Shown here piece after piece: positions 11,730 through 22,984 of a stretch of DNA of 60,143 nucleotides. Position 1 is the stretch's first letter; each line of letters begins with the position of its first letter. Source of the stretch: an uncultured Rubrobacteraceae bacterium (GTDB taxonomy: Bacteria; Actinomycetota; Rubrobacteria; Rubrobacterales; Rubrobacteraceae); NCBI GenBank assembly GCA_902806095.1, contig CADCVF010000080.1, positions 1-60,143 on the forward strand. The letters are read 5' to 3'. A model generated the notes under the pieces. It had not been told where the DNA came from. It searched no databases and saw nothing but the letters and a program-made list of their open reading frames with translations. The position numbers were made by a program, and so were the translations under genes.

Positions 11730-12200
11730 ATGCCAAGGCGAGCAGCGCCACCAAAGAAGAAGGTAACCGGCGATCCCGTCTACGGGAGCGTGCTGGTGCA
11801 GCAGTTGGTCAACAAGATCATGCTCGACGGTAAGAAGAGCACCTCCGAGAAGATCATCTACGACGCCCTCTCTTTTATAGAGGAGCGTACTGGTACGAGT
11901 CCCGTCCAGGTACTGAACAACGCCCTCGACAACATCAGGCCACGCCTCGAGGTCAAGAGCCGCCGAGTCGGCGGCGCGACCTACCAGGTGCCCGTTGAGG
12001 TAGATGCTCGCAGGGCCAACACGCTGGCGCTGCGCTGGATGGTAGGCTTCGCCCGCTCCAGGCGCGAGAAGACGATGGGCCGCAGGCTGGCAGGGGAGAT
12101 CCTCGACGCCAAGGACAACATCGGCTCGAGCGTGAAGCGCAAGGAAGACACACATCGGATGGCAGAGGCCAACAGGGCCTTCGCCCATTACAGGTGGTGA
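11730..12200 (+). CDS. rpsG: 30S ribosomal protein S7
   Basis: This 156-residue primary rRNA-binding protein of the small-subunit head lies near the E site. It starts [11 protein letters not shown] and includes [20 protein letters not shown] (residues 14-33), with the C-terminal [20 protein letters not shown]-type end intact ([19 protein letters not shown]). An AGGAG sequence precedes the ATG. In many bacteria S7 represses the str operon; no S7 target could be identified here. Confidence 0.97.
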   Translation: MPRRAAPPKKKVTGDPVYGSVLVQQLVNKIMLDGKKSTSEKIIYDALSFIEERTGTSPVQVLNNALDNIRPRLEVKSRRVGGATYQVPVEVDARRANTLALRWMVGFARSRREKTMGRRLAGEILDAKDNIGSSVKRKEDTHRMAEANRAFAHYRW

Positions 12201-12212
12201 CGAGGAACTAAT

Positions 12213-14360
12213 ATGGCTGTACAAGTATCCAGAAAGATCCCGCTACAGCGGGTTAGAAATATCGGCATCATGGCCCACATCGACGCCGGTAAGACGACGA
12301 CGACGGAGCGTATCCTGCTCTACACGGGCCTTACCCATAAGCTCGGCGAAGTCCACGACGGTAACGCCGTGATGGACTGGATGGCCCAGGAGCGCGAGCG
12401 CGGCATCACCATAACCTCGGCGGCGACCACCGTCTTCTGGGGCGGTATCGAAGGCTCGAGCAAGAACGGAAAAGGTACCCGCGAAGGCGTCCATAGCCGC
12501 GTCGCCGATCAACATCGTATCAATATTATAGACACGCCCGGGCATGTGGACTTCACTGTAGAAGTGGAGCGCAGCCTGCGCGTGCTCGACGGTTCGATCG
12601 CGTTGTTCGACTCCGTCGCTGGGGTCGAGCCGCAGTCAGAGACGGTGTGGCGGCAGGCCGACAAGTACGGGGTACCGCGCATAGCGTTCGTCAACAAGAT
12701 GGACCGCATTGGCGCCGACTTCTACAAGGCCGTTGGCACGATGGTCGACAGGCTTGGGGCGAACGCCGTTCCCGTGCAGTTGCCTATAGGCGCGGAGAGT
12801 GAGTTCCAGGGTATAGTCGACCTCGTCGAGATGAGGGCTATCGTCTACACCGACGACCTCGGGGCGACGTGGGAGGTCACCGACATACCCGAGGAGATGC
12901 GCTCTCTCGCGGAAGAGTACAGAGAGAAGCTACTCGAGGCCGTCGCTGACCAGGACGAAGATCTCATGGTCATGTATCTGGAGGGCGAGGAGATGGAACC
13001 CGACCAGATCCGGGCCGCCATCCGTCAGGCCACCCTGAATATCAGGATGACCCCTGTTTTCGTCGGTTCGGCGTTCAAGAACAAGGGCGTGCAGCCCTTG
13101 CTCGACGGCGTGGTGGATTACCTGCCAAGCCCGCTCGATGTGCCGCCTGTAGAGGGCAGGACCCTCGACGGCGAGGAGATAATACGCGAGGCTGACGAGA
13201 ACGGCCCGCTGGCGGCGCTCGCCTTCAAGGTGCAGGCCGACCCGCACGTCGGGAAGTTGACTTACATGAGGGTGTACTCGGGTACGCTCAAGGCCGGCTC
13301 CTACATTATGAACACGACCAAGGGCAGGCGCGAACGCGTCGGTAGACTTCTGCAGCTCCACGCCAACAGCCGCGAGCAGCGCGATGAGGTATACGCCGGC
13401 GAGCTCGTAGCGGCCATCGGCCTCTCCAACACGGGAACGGGAGATACGCTCGTCTCGGTCGATGACCCCGAGCAGATCGTGCTGGAGGAGATGATCTTCC
13501 CCGAGCCCGTCATCAGGCAGGCCATCGAGCCCAAGACGAAGGCCGACCAGGAGAAGCTCTCCGTTGCGCTCCAGCGGCTCGCCGAGGAGGACCCGACCTT
13601 CACCGTGCGTAGCGACGAGGAGACCGGACAGACTATCGTAGCCGGCATGGGCGAGTTGCACCTCGAGATCATCGTCGACAGGCTCCTGCGCGAGTTCAGG
13701 GTCGATGCGAATATCGGCCGTCCGCAGGTCGCTTACCGCGAGACAATCCGCAAACGCGTCGATGGCATCGAGGGGAGATTCGTCAGGCAGACGGGTGGGC
13801 GGGGCCAGTACGGCCACGCGGTCATCAACGCCGAGCACAACGACGAGACCGGCTACGAGTTCGACAACAAGATCGTCGGCGGCGTCATACCGAGGGAGTA
13901 CATCCCGAGCGTGGACAAGGGCATCAAGGAGGCGCTCGATTCCGGCGTCATCGCAGGCTATCCTGTCGTCGATATCAGGGTCGAGCTCGTCGACGGCTCT
14001 TACCACGACGTCGACTCCTCGGAGATGGCGTTCCAGATCGCCGGCTCCATGGCTATCAAGGAAGCCCTCAAGAGGGCCAACCCGGTCCTTCTGGAGCCCG
14101 TGATGGACGTCGAGGTCGTCGTGCCCGAGGAGTTCATGGGCGACGTTATGGGCGACCTCTCGGCGAGGCGAGGCCAGATCCAGGGTATGGATTCCCGCGG
14201 TGGCGGACAGGTCATCCGCGCGATGGTGCCGCTGGCCGAGATGTTCGGTTACGCTACAACCGTGCGCTCCAAGACCCAGGGCCGCGCGACGTTCACCATG
14301 CAGTTCGATCATTACGCCGAGGTGCCGAAGAGCATAGCGGCCGAGATAGCAGAAAGGTAG
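12213..14360 (+). CDS. fusA: Elongation factor G
   Basis: This 715-residue translocation GTPase has G1 [15 protein letters not shown] (residues 22-36), G3 DTPGHVDF (107-114) and G4 NKMD. Domains II to V follow in standard order, with [18 protein letters not shown] in domain III and the domain [15 protein letters not shown] loop. Residues 77-100 form an insertion rich in Gly, Ser, Lys and Arg between the switch I region and G3, where other EF-Gs have a shorter variable loop (about 9 residues in E. coli). It lies in the standard str order before tuf. Confidence 0.97.
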   Translation: MAVQVSRKIPLQRVRNIGIMAHIDAGKTTTTERILLYTGLTHKLGEVHDGNAVMDWMAQERERGITITSAATTVFWGGIEGSSKNGKGTREGVHSRVADQHRINIIDTPGHVDFTVEVERSLRVLDGSIALFDSVAGVEPQSETVWRQADKYGVPRIAFVNKMDRIGADFYKAVGTMVDRLGANAVPVQLPIGAESEFQGIVDLVEMRAIVYTDDLGATWEVTDIPEEMRSLAEEYREKLLEAVADQDEDLMVMYLEGEEMEPDQIRAAIRQATLNIRMTPVFVGSAFKNKGVQPLLDGVVDYLPSPLDVPPVEGRTLDGEEIIREADENGPLAALAFKVQADPHVGKLTYMRVYSGTLKAGSYIMNTTKGRRERVGRLLQLHANSREQRDEVYAGELVAAIGLSNTGTGDTLVSVDDPEQIVLEEMIFPEPVIRQAIEPKTKADQEKLSVALQRLAEEDPTFTVRSDEETGQTIVAGMGELHLEIIVDRLLREFRVDANIGRPQVAYRETIRKRVDGIEGRFVRQTGGRGQYGHAVINAEHNDETGYEFDNKIVGGVIPREYIPSVDKGIKEALDSGVIAGYPVVDIRVELVDGSYHDVDSSEMAFQIAGSMAIKEALKRANPVLLEPVMDVEVVVPEEFMGDVMGDLSARRGQIQGMDSRGGGQVIRAMVPLAEMFGYATTVRSKTQGRATFTMQFDHYAEVPKSIAAEIAER

Positions 14361-14365
14361 GAGAG

Positions 14366-15568
14366 ATGTCAAGAGGCAGGTTCGAGCGCACCAAGCCGCA
14401 CCTAAACGTCGGCACTATAGGTCACGTTGACCACGGCAAGACCACCCTTACTGCAGCCATCACCAGAGTCCTTGCCAAGGAGGTCCCAAACGACCCGGCC
14501 AACCGCGAGGTCGCTTTCGACCAGATAGATAACGCCCCAGAAGAGAGGCAGAGGGGCATTACTATAGCTACTTCCCACCAGGAGTACGCAACCAACAATC
14601 GCCACTACGCACACGTTGACTGCCCAGGGCATGCTGACTACGTCAAGAACATGATAACGGGTGCTGCCCAGATGGATGGGGCCATACTCGTTGTCTCTGC
14701 TGCAGATGGTCCCATGCCACAGACCAGGGAGCACATTCTCTTGGCCAGGCAGGTAGGGGTCCCCTACATTGTAGTGTTCCTAAACAAGGCAGACATGGTC
14801 GATGACCCAGAGCTTTTGGAACTGGTTGAGATGGAGGTAAGGGAGCTACTTTCTGAGTATGAGTTCCCTGGCGATGACATCCCCGTAGTCATAGGATCTG
14901 CATTGAGGGCTTTGGAGGGGGACGATTCCGAGTATGGGGAGGGAGCCATACTCTCCTTGATGGAGTCGGTAGATGAGTATGTCCCTGAGCCTGAGCGAGA
15001 CATAGATCGCGACTTCCTTTTGGCAGTAGAGGATGTATTCACGATCCAGGGCAGGGGAACGGTAGCGACAGGTAGGGTTGAGACGGGACAGATAGGGCTC
15101 AATCAGGAGATAGAGGTAGTAGGCATACGTCCCACAAGAAAGACGGTAGTAACAGGGGTAGAGATGTTCAACAAGAGCATGGACTCAGCCCAGGCGGGAG
15201 ACAACATAGGAGCGTTGCTACGGGGAGTAAAGCGAGATGACATAGAGCGTGGACAGGTATTGGCCAAGCCAGGCACGATCACGCCCCACACGCGCTTCAA
15301 GGCAGAGGTGTATGTGCTGTCTAAGGAAGAGGGGGGTAGGCACACGCCATTTTTTAGTAACTACCGGCCGCAGTTCTACTTTAGGACGACGGATGTAACG
15401 GGAGAGATAAGGCTAGAAGAGGGCGTAGAGATGGTGATGCCGGGAGACAACACGGTAATGAATGTGGAGTTGATCTCACCTATCGCAATGGATGAGGGTT
15501 TGAACTTTGCCATACGAGAGGGTGGAAGGACAGTAGGAGCAGGCGTCGTCACAGAGATCGTGGAGTAG
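14366..15568 (+). CDS. tuf: Elongation factor Tu (second tuf copy, complete)
   Basis: This 400-residue GTPase delivers aminoacyl-tRNA. GHVDHGKTT (residues 19-27), DCPGHAD and NKAD are present, and domains 2 and 3 are complete. The gene is visibly less GC-rich than its neighbours (32 of 60 bases at 15421-15480 against 37 of 60 at 14281-14340) and uses many GTA, TTG and GGA/GGG codons avoided by fusA. Its 3' end matches the truncated copy at the window start base for base, except for the stop codon. Both facts suggest gene conversion, and possibly an older acquisition. Confidence 0.97.
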   Translation: MSRGRFERTKPHLNVGTIGHVDHGKTTLTAAITRVLAKEVPNDPANREVAFDQIDNAPEERQRGITIATSHQEYATNNRHYAHVDCPGHADYVKNMITGAAQMDGAILVVSAADGPMPQTREHILLARQVGVPYIVVFLNKADMVDDPELLELVEMEVRELLSEYEFPGDDIPVVIGSALRALEGDDSEYGEGAILSLMESVDEYVPEPERDIDRDFLLAVEDVFTIQGRGTVATGRVETGQIGLNQEIEVVGIRPTRKTVVTGVEMFNKSMDSAQAGDNIGALLRGVKRDDIERGQVLAKPGTITPHTRFKAEVYVLSKEEGGRHTPFFSNYRPQFYFRTTDVTGEIRLEEGVEMVMPGDNTVMNVELISPIAMDEGLNFAIREGGRTVGAGVVTEIVE

Positions 15569-15571
15569 CCG

Positions 15572-15883
15572 GTGGCCGTCTCGAAGATAAGGATAAAGCT
15601 AAAGGCATACGACCACGAGGTCATAGACAAGACCGCCCGCTCGATAGTCGAGACGGCGGAGCGGACGGGGGCCTTCGTATTCGGCCCCATTCCGCTACCG
15701 ACCAAGCGCAGCCGCTACACGGTGATCCGGGGTCCTTACAGGCACAAAGACTCCCGCGAGCACTTCAAGCTGCACACGCACAAGCGTCTCATAGACATCC
15801 AGCAGCCCACGCCGCGCACGGTCGATTCGCTGCAGCGGCTGGACCTGCCCTCGGGCGTGAACATAGAGATAAAGGCGACGTAG
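15572..15883 (+). CDS. rpsJ: 30S ribosomal protein S10
   Basis: This 103-residue protein of the small-subunit head is also the NusE partner of NusG in antitermination. GTG start ([19 protein letters not shown]) only 3 bases after the tuf stop, so translation is probably coupled. [20 protein letters not shown] (about residues 38-57) is the conserved loop. It opens the S10 operon without a visible promoter of its own. Confidence 0.96.
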   Translation: MAVSKIRIKLKAYDHEVIDKTARSIVETAERTGAFVFGPIPLPTKRSRYTVIRGPYRHKDSREHFKLHTHKRLIDIQQPTPRTVDSLQRLDLPSGVNIEIKAT

Positions 15884-15887
15884 GGTT

Positions 15888-16505
15888 ATGGCAACAGCAG
15901 TATTCGGACGCAAGAAGCAGATGACCCAGGCGTTCCAGGACGACGGCACGCTCGTCGGCGTAACCGTAATCGAGGTCGAGCCTAACCTGATCACGGCCGT
16001 CCGCACCGCCGAAGAAGACGGCTATACGGCCGTACAGGTCGGCTTCGGGGTCGCAAGGTCAAGCCGGGTCGACAAGGCCAGGGCCGGCACGTTCGCCAAA
16101 CTGGATACGCCCCCGCGCAGGTACCTCAGGGAGCTGCGGGACGTTGGCGGCGAGGTCGGCGAGACCATCGGCGCCGATGTCTTCGAGGTGGGCGATAGGG
16201 TCCACGTCAGCGCCACATCCAAAGGCAAGGGCTTCCAGGGGACCATCAAGCGCCACGGTTTCGCCCGCGGCCCGATGAGCCACGGCTCCCACAACATCAG
16301 GCAGCCTGGCTCCGTCGGGGCTTCCGCGGACCCGGCCAGGATCTTCAAGGGCCAGAAGATGCCGGGCCAGATGGGTAACCAGACCGCTACGGTGCGCAAC
16401 ATCGAGGTCATCGCCGTCGACGCCGACAACAACGAGCTCTGGGTTCGCGGCGGCGTGCCCGGCGGCAAGAACGCTGTCGTCAGGATCCGGAAGGTCGGTG
16501 ATTAG
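15888..16505 (+). CDS. rplC: 50S ribosomal protein L3
   Basis: This 205-residue protein reaches the peptidyl-transferase centre. It begins [20 protein letters not shown] and contains [20 protein letters not shown] and the loop [16 protein letters not shown] near residues 160-175. The start is ATG, 4 bases after rpsJ. The order S10-L3-L4-L23-L2-S19-L22-S3-L16-L29-S17 is standard. Confidence 0.97.
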   Translation: MATAVFGRKKQMTQAFQDDGTLVGVTVIEVEPNLITAVRTAEEDGYTAVQVGFGVARSSRVDKARAGTFAKLDTPPRRYLRELRDVGGEVGETIGADVFEVGDRVHVSATSKGKGFQGTIKRHGFARGPMSHGSHNIRQPGSVGASADPARIFKGQKMPGQMGNQTATVRNIEVIAVDADNNELWVRGGVPGGKNAVVRIRKVGD

Positions 16506-16506
16506 G

Positions 16507-17136
16507 ATGGCCGAAGCACAGGTTTTCGACGCCCGCAGCGGCGAGTCGTCCTCGCTCGACCTCGAAGGCCCGCGCTTTACGGCGGAGCCGAACGAGCACC
16601 TCATTCACAGGGCCGTCGTCGCCGAGCTCGATTCCAGGCGGCGTTATACGGCCTCCACCAAGGGGCGGACCGAGATCAGGGGCTCAGGCGCCAAGCTGTA
16701 CCGTCAGAAGGGGACGGGGCGCGCCCGCGTCGGCGATGCCAAGTCACCGATTCGCCAGGGCGGCGGCACCTGGGGCGGTCCCAAGGCCAAGCCTGCGCGT
16801 TACGGAAAGCGCATCAACCGCAAAGAGGCCACAGCCGCGTTCGACGGGGCGCTCTCGGCGAAGGCGCAGGACGGTGAGATCTTCGTTCTCGACTCACTGG
16901 CTTTTGATAAGCCCTCGACCAAGCGGGCGAAGGAGCTTCTGTCCAGGATGGAGCTTGAGGGACCCGTGCTTGTCGTCCTGACCGAGGAAGACGCGAATGC
17001 GGCTCTCTCCTTCAGGAACCTGCCCAGGGTCAGCGTAGTAGGGTCGCACGAGTACGGGATCTACGAGCTGCTCAGGGCGCGGGAGGTAGTCTTCTCGCGG
17101 GCAGCCTACGCGAGGCTCGCCGGAAGGGAGAGCTAG
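16507..17136 (+). CDS. rplD: 50S ribosomal protein L4
   Basis: This 209-residue protein lines the exit tunnel and is the usual repressor of the S10 operon in gamma-proteobacteria. The ATG at 16507 (MAEAQVFDARSG) lies one base after the rplC stop; an in-frame GTG at 16498 would start inside rplC and is less likely. The tunnel loop is seen as TEIRGSGAKLYRQKGTGRAR and the following SPIRQGGGTWGGPKA. Confidence 0.96.
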   Translation: MAEAQVFDARSGESSSLDLEGPRFTAEPNEHLIHRAVVAELDSRRRYTASTKGRTEIRGSGAKLYRQKGTGRARVGDAKSPIRQGGGTWGGPKAKPARYGKRINRKEATAAFDGALSAKAQDGEIFVLDSLAFDKPSTKRAKELLSRMELEGPVLVVLTEEDANAALSFRNLPRVSVVGSHEYGIYELLRAREVVFSRAAYARLAGRES

Positions 17137-17424
17137 ATGGACCCGCATCAGGTAATAGTCAGGCCGGTCATCTCCGAGAAGAGTTACAATCTCATCGAGA
17201 CCGAGGGGCAGTACACCTTCCACGTGGACCGGCGGGCGAACAAGAACCAGATAAAGCGGGCCGTTGAGGGCGCGTTCGATGTGAGCGTCCAGAAGGTGAA
17301 CACGGTCAACGTAAAGAGTAAGCCCAAGCGCCAGGGTCTCACCAGGGGCCGTACGCCGACCTGGAAGAAGGCCGTAGTCAAGCTGGCCGAGGGCGAGCGC
17401 ATAGAGTTGTTCGAGGGGGTCTAG
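17137..17424 (+). CDS. rplW: 50S ribosomal protein L23
   Basis: This 95-residue protein at the exit-tunnel mouth is the docking site for trigger factor and [19 protein letters not shown] is at the N terminus, [20 protein letters not shown] is the central helix and loop, and the loop around [20 protein letters not shown] is complete. The ATG overlaps no upstream gene and directly abuts the rplD stop. Confidence 0.96.
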   Translation: MDPHQVIVRPVISEKSYNLIETEGQYTFHVDRRANKNQIKRAVEGAFDVSVQKVNTVNVKSKPKRQGLTRGRTPTWKKAVVKLAEGERIELFEGV

Positions 17425-17425
17425 T

Positions 17426-18265
<840 letters not shown>

Positions 18266-18547
18266 ATGACGCGGTCCTCTAAGAAAGAGCCGTTCGTGGA
18301 GGAGCGCCTTATGGAGCGTATCCTCCGGATGAACGAGAACAACGAGAAGCGGATGCTCAAGACGTGGAGCCGGGCTAGCGTGATCTACCCCGAGTTCGTC
18401 GGCCATACCATCGCCGTCCACGACGGGCGCAAGCACGTTCCCGTCTACTGTACGGAGTCGATGGTCGGCCACAAGCTCGGCGAGTTCGCCCCGACCCGTA
18501 CTTTCCGCACGCACCTCAAGGGTGACAGGACGGTGAGGCGCCGATGA
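18266..18547 (+). CDS. rpsS: 30S ribosomal protein S19
   Basis: This 93-residue protein of the small-subunit head contacts the A-site finger. It has [17 protein letters not shown], the conserved [20 protein letters not shown] (about residues 42-61) and [16 protein letters not shown]. The ATG directly abuts the rplB stop, and the stop overlaps the rplV start by four bases (ATGA). Confidence 0.96.
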   Translation: MTRSSKKEPFVEERLMERILRMNENNEKRMLKTWSRASVIYPEFVGHTIAVHDGRKHVPVYCTESMVGHKLGEFAPTRTFRTHLKGDRTVRRR

Positions 18548-18909
18548 AAGCGAAGGCCAAATACGTCCGTATCGCCCCGCGCAAGGCGCGCCTCGTGGCT
18601 GACGGGGTCAGGGGCAAGAGCCTCCCAGAAGCGGTCTCGCTCCTGCGCTTTACCAACAAGCGGGCAGCGAAGATTATCGGCGAGATAGTCCAGAGCGCCG
18701 CAGCGAACGCAGAGCACAACGACGATGCCGACCCCGACGAGTTGTTCGTCAGGGAGATCAGGGTCGACGACGGTCCGACCATCAAGCGTTACCGCGCGAG
18801 GGCTATGGGCCGGGCGACCATGATCCGCAAGCGTACGAGCCACATCAGCGTGGTGCTCGGCGCCCCCGCAGGCATATTCGTGGGCACGCCCGGAGACGAG
18901 GAGGAATAG
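18544..18909 (+). CDS. rplV: 50S ribosomal protein L22
   Basis: This 121-residue tunnel protein begins [20 protein letters not shown] and carries the extended beta-hairpin [20 protein letters not shown], whose tip is the macrolide-related region. Its start overlaps the rpsS stop by four bases. A slightly longer C-terminal tail ([14 protein letters not shown]) ends in acidic residues. Confidence 0.95.
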   Translation: MKAKAKYVRIAPRKARLVADGVRGKSLPEAVSLLRFTNKRAAKIIGEIVQSAAANAEHNDDADPDELFVREIRVDDGPTIKRYRARAMGRATMIRKRTSHISVVLGAPAGIFVGTPGDEEE

Positions 18910-18911
18910 AG

Positions 18912-19580
18912 ATGGGCCAGAAAGTACATCCTGAAGGCTTCCGCCTCGGCGTCCAGCGCAAAGGCGAGAAGGTCGACTTCAAGAGCAGTTGGTATTCGGA
19001 CAGGGACTACGCCGAGCTCCTCGGCGAGGACCTCAAGATCAGGGGTCACATCGAGAAGAAGCTGACAAGGGCGGGTATAGCAGACATCCAGATAAGAAAG
19101 GCCGCCGAGCAGGGTGAGATAGCCGTCGACATCCACACGGCGAGGCCTGGGATCGTGATCGGCAAGGGTGGCAGCGAGGTCGACGCCCTGAGGGGCGATC
19201 TCGAGAGGCTTACAGGGAAGAAGGTTCAGGTCAACGTGCGTGAGGTCTCCCGTCCCGAGCTCAATGCGAGCCTCGTGGCCGAGTCTATCGCCGAACAGCT
19301 CGTCGGGCGCGCAGCGTTCCGGCGGACCATGAAGCGCGCCCTGACCAGCGCCATCCGCAGCGGTGCCGAAGGCGCCAGGATCCAGTGCGGCGGGAGGCTC
19401 GGTGGTATCGAGATGAGCCGGTCCGAGACCATCTCGGAGGGAAGAGTGCCACTGCACACACTCGATGCTGACATAGATTACGGTTTCAAGGAGGCCAAGA
19501 CCCAGATGGGACAGATAGGGGTCAAGGTCTGGATCAACCACGGCGTGCACGACGAGCAGCCAGAAGCGATCCGGCGGTAG
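18912..19580 (+). CDS. rpsC: 30S ribosomal protein S3
   Basis: This 222-residue protein is part of the mRNA entry tunnel and helicase site. It starts [17 protein letters not shown]. The KH type II motif [19 protein letters not shown] is near residues 78-96, and the C-terminal S3 domain has [20 protein letters not shown]. The ATG lies two bases after rplV. Confidence 0.97.
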   Translation: MGQKVHPEGFRLGVQRKGEKVDFKSSWYSDRDYAELLGEDLKIRGHIEKKLTRAGIADIQIRKAAEQGEIAVDIHTARPGIVIGKGGSEVDALRGDLERLTGKKVQVNVREVSRPELNASLVAESIAEQLVGRAAFRRTMKRALTSAIRSGAEGARIQCGGRLGGIEMSRSETISEGRVPLHTLDADIDYGFKEAKTQMGQIGVKVWINHGVHDEQPEAIRR

Positions 19581-19583
19581 AAG

Positions 19584-20003
19584 ATGCTTGTACCCAAGAA
19601 GCTCAAGTACAGGAAGCCCCACAGGGGCAGGATGCGCGGGAAGGCCAAGGGCGGGACCGACGTGCAGTTCGGTGAGTACGGGCTGCAGGCCCTTGAGCCG
19701 GCCTGGATCACCAACCGCCAGATAGAGGCCGCGCGTATCGCGATGACCAGGAAGATCCGTCGTGGGGGGAAGGTCTGGATCAACATCTTCCCGCACAAGC
19801 CGGTGACCAAGAAGCCGGCCGAGACGAGGATGGGTAGTGGCAAGGGGAGCCCAGAGTCGTACGTCGCTGTCGTCAAGCCGGGGCGCGTCATGTTCGAGAT
19901 GAGCGGCGTGGATGAGACGCTGGCCCGCGAGGCCATGCACCTCGCGGCCCAGAAGCTCCCCATAAAGACCCGTTTCCTCTCGCGAGGGGGTGCTCAGCAG
20001 TGA
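19584..20003 (+). CDS. rplP: 50S ribosomal protein L16
   Basis: This 139-residue protein near the A site helps position t[23 protein letters not shown] is the canonical start, and [20 protein letters not shown] and [20 protein letters not shown] follow. Its last four bases overlap the GTG start of rpmC. Confidence 0.97.
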   Translation: MLVPKKLKYRKPHRGRMRGKAKGGTDVQFGEYGLQALEPAWITNRQIEAARIAMTRKIRRGGKVWINIFPHKPVTKKPAETRMGSGKGSPESYVAVVKPGRVMFEMSGVDETLAREAMHLAAQKLPIKTRFLSRGGAQQ

Positions 20004-20191
20004 AGGTAGCCGAAGTGCGTGAGCTGGATGTCGAGGAGCTCGAGCAGCGCCTCGCCGCCACGAGGCGCGAGCTCTTCAACCTGCGCTTCCAGCACGCAAC
20101 CGGGCAGTTGGAGAACACTGGACAGCTCAAAGAAGTCAGGAAGAACATCGCCAGGATCCTGACGGTCCTTAACCAGAAAACAGGAGAGTAG
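20000..20191 (+). CDS. rpmC: 50S ribosomal protein L29
   Basis: This 63-residue two-helix protein sits at the exit tunnel near L23. The conserved core is [20 protein letters not shown], then [14 protein letters not shown]. The start is GTG within the rplP stop (GTGA overlap), so translation is probably coupled. Confidence 0.95.
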   Translation: MKVAEVRELDVEELEQRLAATRRELFNLRFQHATGQLENTGQLKEVRKNIARILTVLNQKTGE

Positions 20192-20194
20192 GTA

Positions 20195-20605
20195 GTGGTA
20201 GAGGAAGAGAAAAACCAGACTCCTGAGACGACCGAGGAGCCCACGGCCGAGACGCCGCAGGATCTCATCGAGACCGGCGAGGCCGGCCTCGAGGCCGGTC
20301 CTGCCAAGGGCCCGGCGCTGGACCAGGACGAGGGCCAGGTCCAGACCGACACCGAGCGCAACAGGCGCAAGGAGCGGGTCGGGATCATCGTCTCGGACAA
20401 GGCCGAGAAGACGGTAACGGTCTCGGTAGAGGCGCTGGTGCGCCACCCGATGTACAAGAAGCGGGTGCGCCGTTCCAGGAAGTTCATGGTGCACGACGAG
20501 AACAACGAGGCGCGTTTGGGCGATACGGTGCGGATCGTAGAAACGAGGCCGCTCTCGGCGCGTAAGAGGTGGCGGCTCGCGAACATCATATCGAGGGCCC
20601 AGTAG
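20195..20605 (+). CDS. rpsQ: 30S ribosomal protein S17 with acidic N-terminal extension
   Basis: The S17 OB-fold occupies residues about 60-136 ([20 protein letters not shown], then [15 protein letters not shown] and [12 protein letters not shown]). It is preceded by about 55 residues rich in Glu, Thr, Pro and Gly that have no counterpart in the standard protein of about 85 residues. Mycobacterial S17 is also long, but from memory its extension is basic and rich in Ala, Lys and Pro. GTG start after AGGAGAGTAG. The extension is probably disordered. Confidence 0.95.
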   Translation: MVEEEKNQTPETTEEPTAETPQDLIETGEAGLEAGPAKGPALDQDEGQVQTDTERNRRKERVGIIVSDKAEKTVTVSVEALVRHPMYKKRVRRSRKFMVHDENNEARLGDTVRIVETRPLSARKRWRLANIISRAQ

Positions 20606-20973
20606 TGATCCAGCAAGAGTCGAGGCTCAGGGTCGCGGACAACTCGGGTGCCAGGAGTATCCTGACCATCCGCGTGCTCGGCGGAAGCAAGCGGCGCACC
20701 GCGGGCGTAGGAGACGTGATCGTGGCCACCGTCAAGGAGGCCACGCCAGGCAGCGCCGTCAAGAAGGGTGAGGTGGTGCGGGCCGTCGTGGTCAGGACCA
20801 GGAAAGAGACGCGCCGCGACGACGGGTCATACATACGCTTTGGTGAGAACGCCGGTGTGATCATCAACCCCGATGGCGCCCCCCGTGGGACGCGCATCTT
20901 CGGGCCCGTCGCCCGCGAGCTCAGGGAGAAGGGTTACACCAGGATCATCTCGCTGGCACCGGAGGTGTTGTAG
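20605..20973 (+). CDS. rplN: 50S ribosomal protein L14
   Basis: This 122-residue protein is at the subunit interface. The GTG start at 20605 gives [20 protein letters not shown], matching the family N terminus exactly; it shares one base with the rpsQ stop TAG. A longer in-frame ATG at 20569 would lie inside rpsQ and add residues foreign to the family. [20 protein letters not shown] is the conserved C-terminal block. Confidence 0.96.
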   Translation: MIQQESRLRVADNSGARSILTIRVLGGSKRRTAGVGDVIVATVKEATPGSAVKKGEVVRAVVVRTRKETRRDDGSYIRFGENAGVIINPDGAPRGTRIFGPVARELREKGYTRIISLAPEVL

Positions 20974-20975
20974 TT

Positions 20976-21293
20976 ATGAGTCTCAAACTGAAGCGCGGGG
21001 ACACCGTCGTCGTGATCTCGGGCAAAGAGAAGGGCAAACGCGGAGAGATCGAACGGGTCATCCCGAAAGAGAACAGGGTCGTCGTAGGCGGAGTCAACGT
21101 CCGCACGCGCCACGCGAGGCCGAGCCAGCAGAACCAGCAGGGGCTCTACCACTTCGACGCTCCCATAGACGTCTCCAACGTGATGCTCATCGACCCCAAC
21201 TCCGGCGAGCCGACGAGGGTAGGCCACCGCTTTACGGACTCGGGGGAGAAGCTCAGGGTCTCAAAGAAGTCAGGGAAGGATATCGATGGCTAG
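20976..21293 (+). CDS. rplX: 50S ribosomal protein L24
   Basis: This 105-residue KOW-domain assembly protein begins [20 protein letters not shown], followed by [20 protein letters not shown] and [20 protein letters not shown]. Its last eight bases overlap the start of rplE. Confidence 0.96.
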   Translation: MSLKLKRGDTVVVISGKEKGKRGEIERVIPKENRVVVGGVNVRTRHARPSQQNQQGLYHFDAPIDVSNVMLIDPNSGEPTRVGHRFTDSGEKLRVSKKSGKDIDG

Positions 21294-21828
21294 GTTAAGA
21301 GACAGGTACGCCGAGAAGGTCGCACCTGAACTCGAGGAGAGGTTCGGCATCGAGAACCCCATGCGTATGCCCGGTCTGGAGAAGATCGTGGTGAACATGG
21401 GCGTAGGGGAGGCCGTGGTAAACAGCCGCGCCCTCGACGGCGCGATGGAGGACCTCGCAAGGATCACGGGCCAGAAGGCCCAGCTCAGGCGGGCCCGCAA
21501 GAGCATAGCAGGGTTCAAGATCAGGGAGGGCATGCCCGTCGGGGCGAGGGTCACGCTGCGCGGCGAGCGCATGTGGGAGTTCCTCGACCGCTTCATCTCG
21601 ATAGCCCTACCGCGCGTAAGAGACTTCAGGGGCATTAGCCCCGCCTCATTCGACGGGCGCGGGAACTACGCCATAGGCCTCAAGGAGCAGGTTATCTTCC
21701 CCGAGATCTCCTACGACTCCATAGACACGACCCGTGGGCTCGACGTGGCGATCGTGACGACGACGGAGAGCGACGATGAGGCGCGGGAGCTCTTGCGGCT
21801 CCTCGGGATGCCGTTCAGGCAGAGTTGA
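21286..21828 (+). CDS. rplE: 50S ribosomal protein L5
   Basis: This 180-residue protein binds 5S rRNA and contacts P-site tRNA. It includes [17 protein letters not shown] (residues 25-41), [20 protein letters not shown] and [19 protein letters not shown]. The ATG lies inside the end of rplX, with GGAAGG upstream. Confidence 0.97.
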   Translation: MARLRDRYAEKVAPELEERFGIENPMRMPGLEKIVVNMGVGEAVVNSRALDGAMEDLARITGQKAQLRRARKSIAGFKIREGMPVGARVTLRGERMWEFLDRFISIALPRVRDFRGISPASFDGRGNYAIGLKEQVIFPEISYDSIDTTRGLDVAIVTTTESDDEARELLRLLGMPFRQS

Positions 21829-21838
21829 GAGGTAGGAA

Positions 21839-22024
21839 ATGACGAGAAAGGCTTTGCTGGTAAAGCAGCAGAAAAAGCAGAAGTACGCGGTCAGGGAGTA
21901 CAACCGTTGCCAGAGGTGCGGCCGGGCGCAAGGCTACTACAGGAAGTTCGGGCTGTGCCGGATCTGCCTCAGGGAGCTGGCGCACGAAGGAAAGATCCCT
22001 GGCGTAACGAAAGCGAGTTGGTAG
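21839..22024 (+). CDS. rpsZ: 30S ribosomal protein S14 type Z
   Basis: This 61-residue zinc form of S14 has two CxxC pairs, CQRC and CRIC (about residues 24-27 and 40-43), with YYRKFGLC between them. The short zinc form is common in Gram-positive and actinobacterial spc operons, where the long zinc-free form lies elsewhere. A GAGGTAGGAA sequence precedes the ATG. Confidence 0.97.
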   Translation: MTRKALLVKQQKKQKYAVREYNRCQRCGRAQGYYRKFGLCRICLRELAHEGKIPGVTKASW

Positions 22025-22030
22025 AAAATC

Positions 22031-22429
22031 ATGTCGGTTAACGATCCTATAGCGGATTTCCTGACACGTATCCGCAACGCGCATATGGCGAAGCAAGAGT
22101 CGGTCGAGATACCGCACTCGAAGATGAAAGCGGAGATCGCAAGGATTCTGCGGGAGGAAGGCTACGTTCGGGACGTCTCCGAGCGCGGGAGCGGGGTCGA
22201 GAGGAGGCTCGTCATAGCCTTGAAGTACGCCCCCGACGGCAGCCGCGGGATCGCCGGCCTCAGGCGAATGAGCCGTCCGGGACGCCGGGTCTACCGCAAG
22301 CAGACGAGCATCCCCCGCGTGCTCGACGGGCTCGGGGTGGCGATACTCTCGACCTCCCAGGGGATCCTGACAGACCACCAGGCCAGGCGCAGAGGCGTCG
22401 GCGGCGAAGTCCTTTGCTTCGTCTACTAG
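22031..22429 (+). CDS. rpsH: 30S ribosomal protein S8
   Basis: This 132-residue primary binding protein of 16S rRNA begins MSVNDPIADFLTRIRNAHMA. The RNA-binding C-terminal part has TSIPRVLDGLGVAILSTSQG and ends RRRGVGGEVLCFVY. S8 represses the spc operon in E. coli; no such site could be confirmed here. Confidence 0.97.
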   Translation: MSVNDPIADFLTRIRNAHMAKQESVEIPHSKMKAEIARILREEGYVRDVSERGSGVERRLVIALKYAPDGSRGIAGLRRMSRPGRRVYRKQTSIPRVLDGLGVAILSTSQGILTDHQARRRGVGGEVLCFVY

Positions 22430-22439
22430 GGAGGTAGCA

Positions 22440-22973
22440 GTGTCGAGAATCGGGAAGGCGCCTGTCGAGGTCCCCGGCGCGGTCAGCGTCGAGCTCTCGG
22501 GCCGCAGCGTAAAGGTGAACGGCCCGAAGGGCGAGCTCACGGTGCCGGTGGGCCGTGGGGTCGAGGTAAGGCAGGAGGACGGCAGCTTAATAGTCGAGCG
22601 GGCCACGGACTCGCCCGAGCATCGGGCGATGCACGGTCTTACGCGATCCCTGATCTACAACGCCGTAATGGGCGTGACGGACGGGTTTGCGAAGACGCTG
22701 AACATCGCCGGTGTCGGCTACAGGGCAGCCCTGCAGGGCAGCGACATCAACCTGCAGGTCGGCTACTCACATCCAGTCTCGATCTCACCCCGTGAGGGGA
22801 TAGAGTTCGAGGTTCCGAACGCCACGACCATTATCGTGCGCGGGATAGACAAGCAGAGGGTAGGCCAGACGGCAGCGGAGATCCGGATGGTCCGTCCGCC
22901 CGAGCCTTACAAGGGCAAGGGCATCCGCTACAGCGACGAGCAGATCCGGCGCAAGGTCGGCAAGGCCGGGTAG
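22440..22973 (+). CDS. rplF: 50S ribosomal protein L6
   Basis: This 177-residue protein near the sarcin-ricin loop starts at GTG ([17 protein letters not shown]) after GGGAGGT. Two L6 repeats are visible, and the second contains the end motif [20 protein letters not shown], followed by GKAG. Confidence 0.97.
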   Translation: MSRIGKAPVEVPGAVSVELSGRSVKVNGPKGELTVPVGRGVEVRQEDGSLIVERATDSPEHRAMHGLTRSLIYNAVMGVTDGFAKTLNIAGVGYRAALQGSDINLQVGYSHPVSISPREGIEFEVPNATTIIVRGIDKQRVGQTAAEIRMVRPPEPYKGKGIRYSDEQIRRKVGKAG

Positions 22974-22984
22974 TAGGAGGATCT

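Noticed and set aside
20569-20604. Upstream ATG extending rplN
   Set aside because: It lies within rpsQ and adds residues absent from the L14 family; GTG 20605 gives the exact family start.
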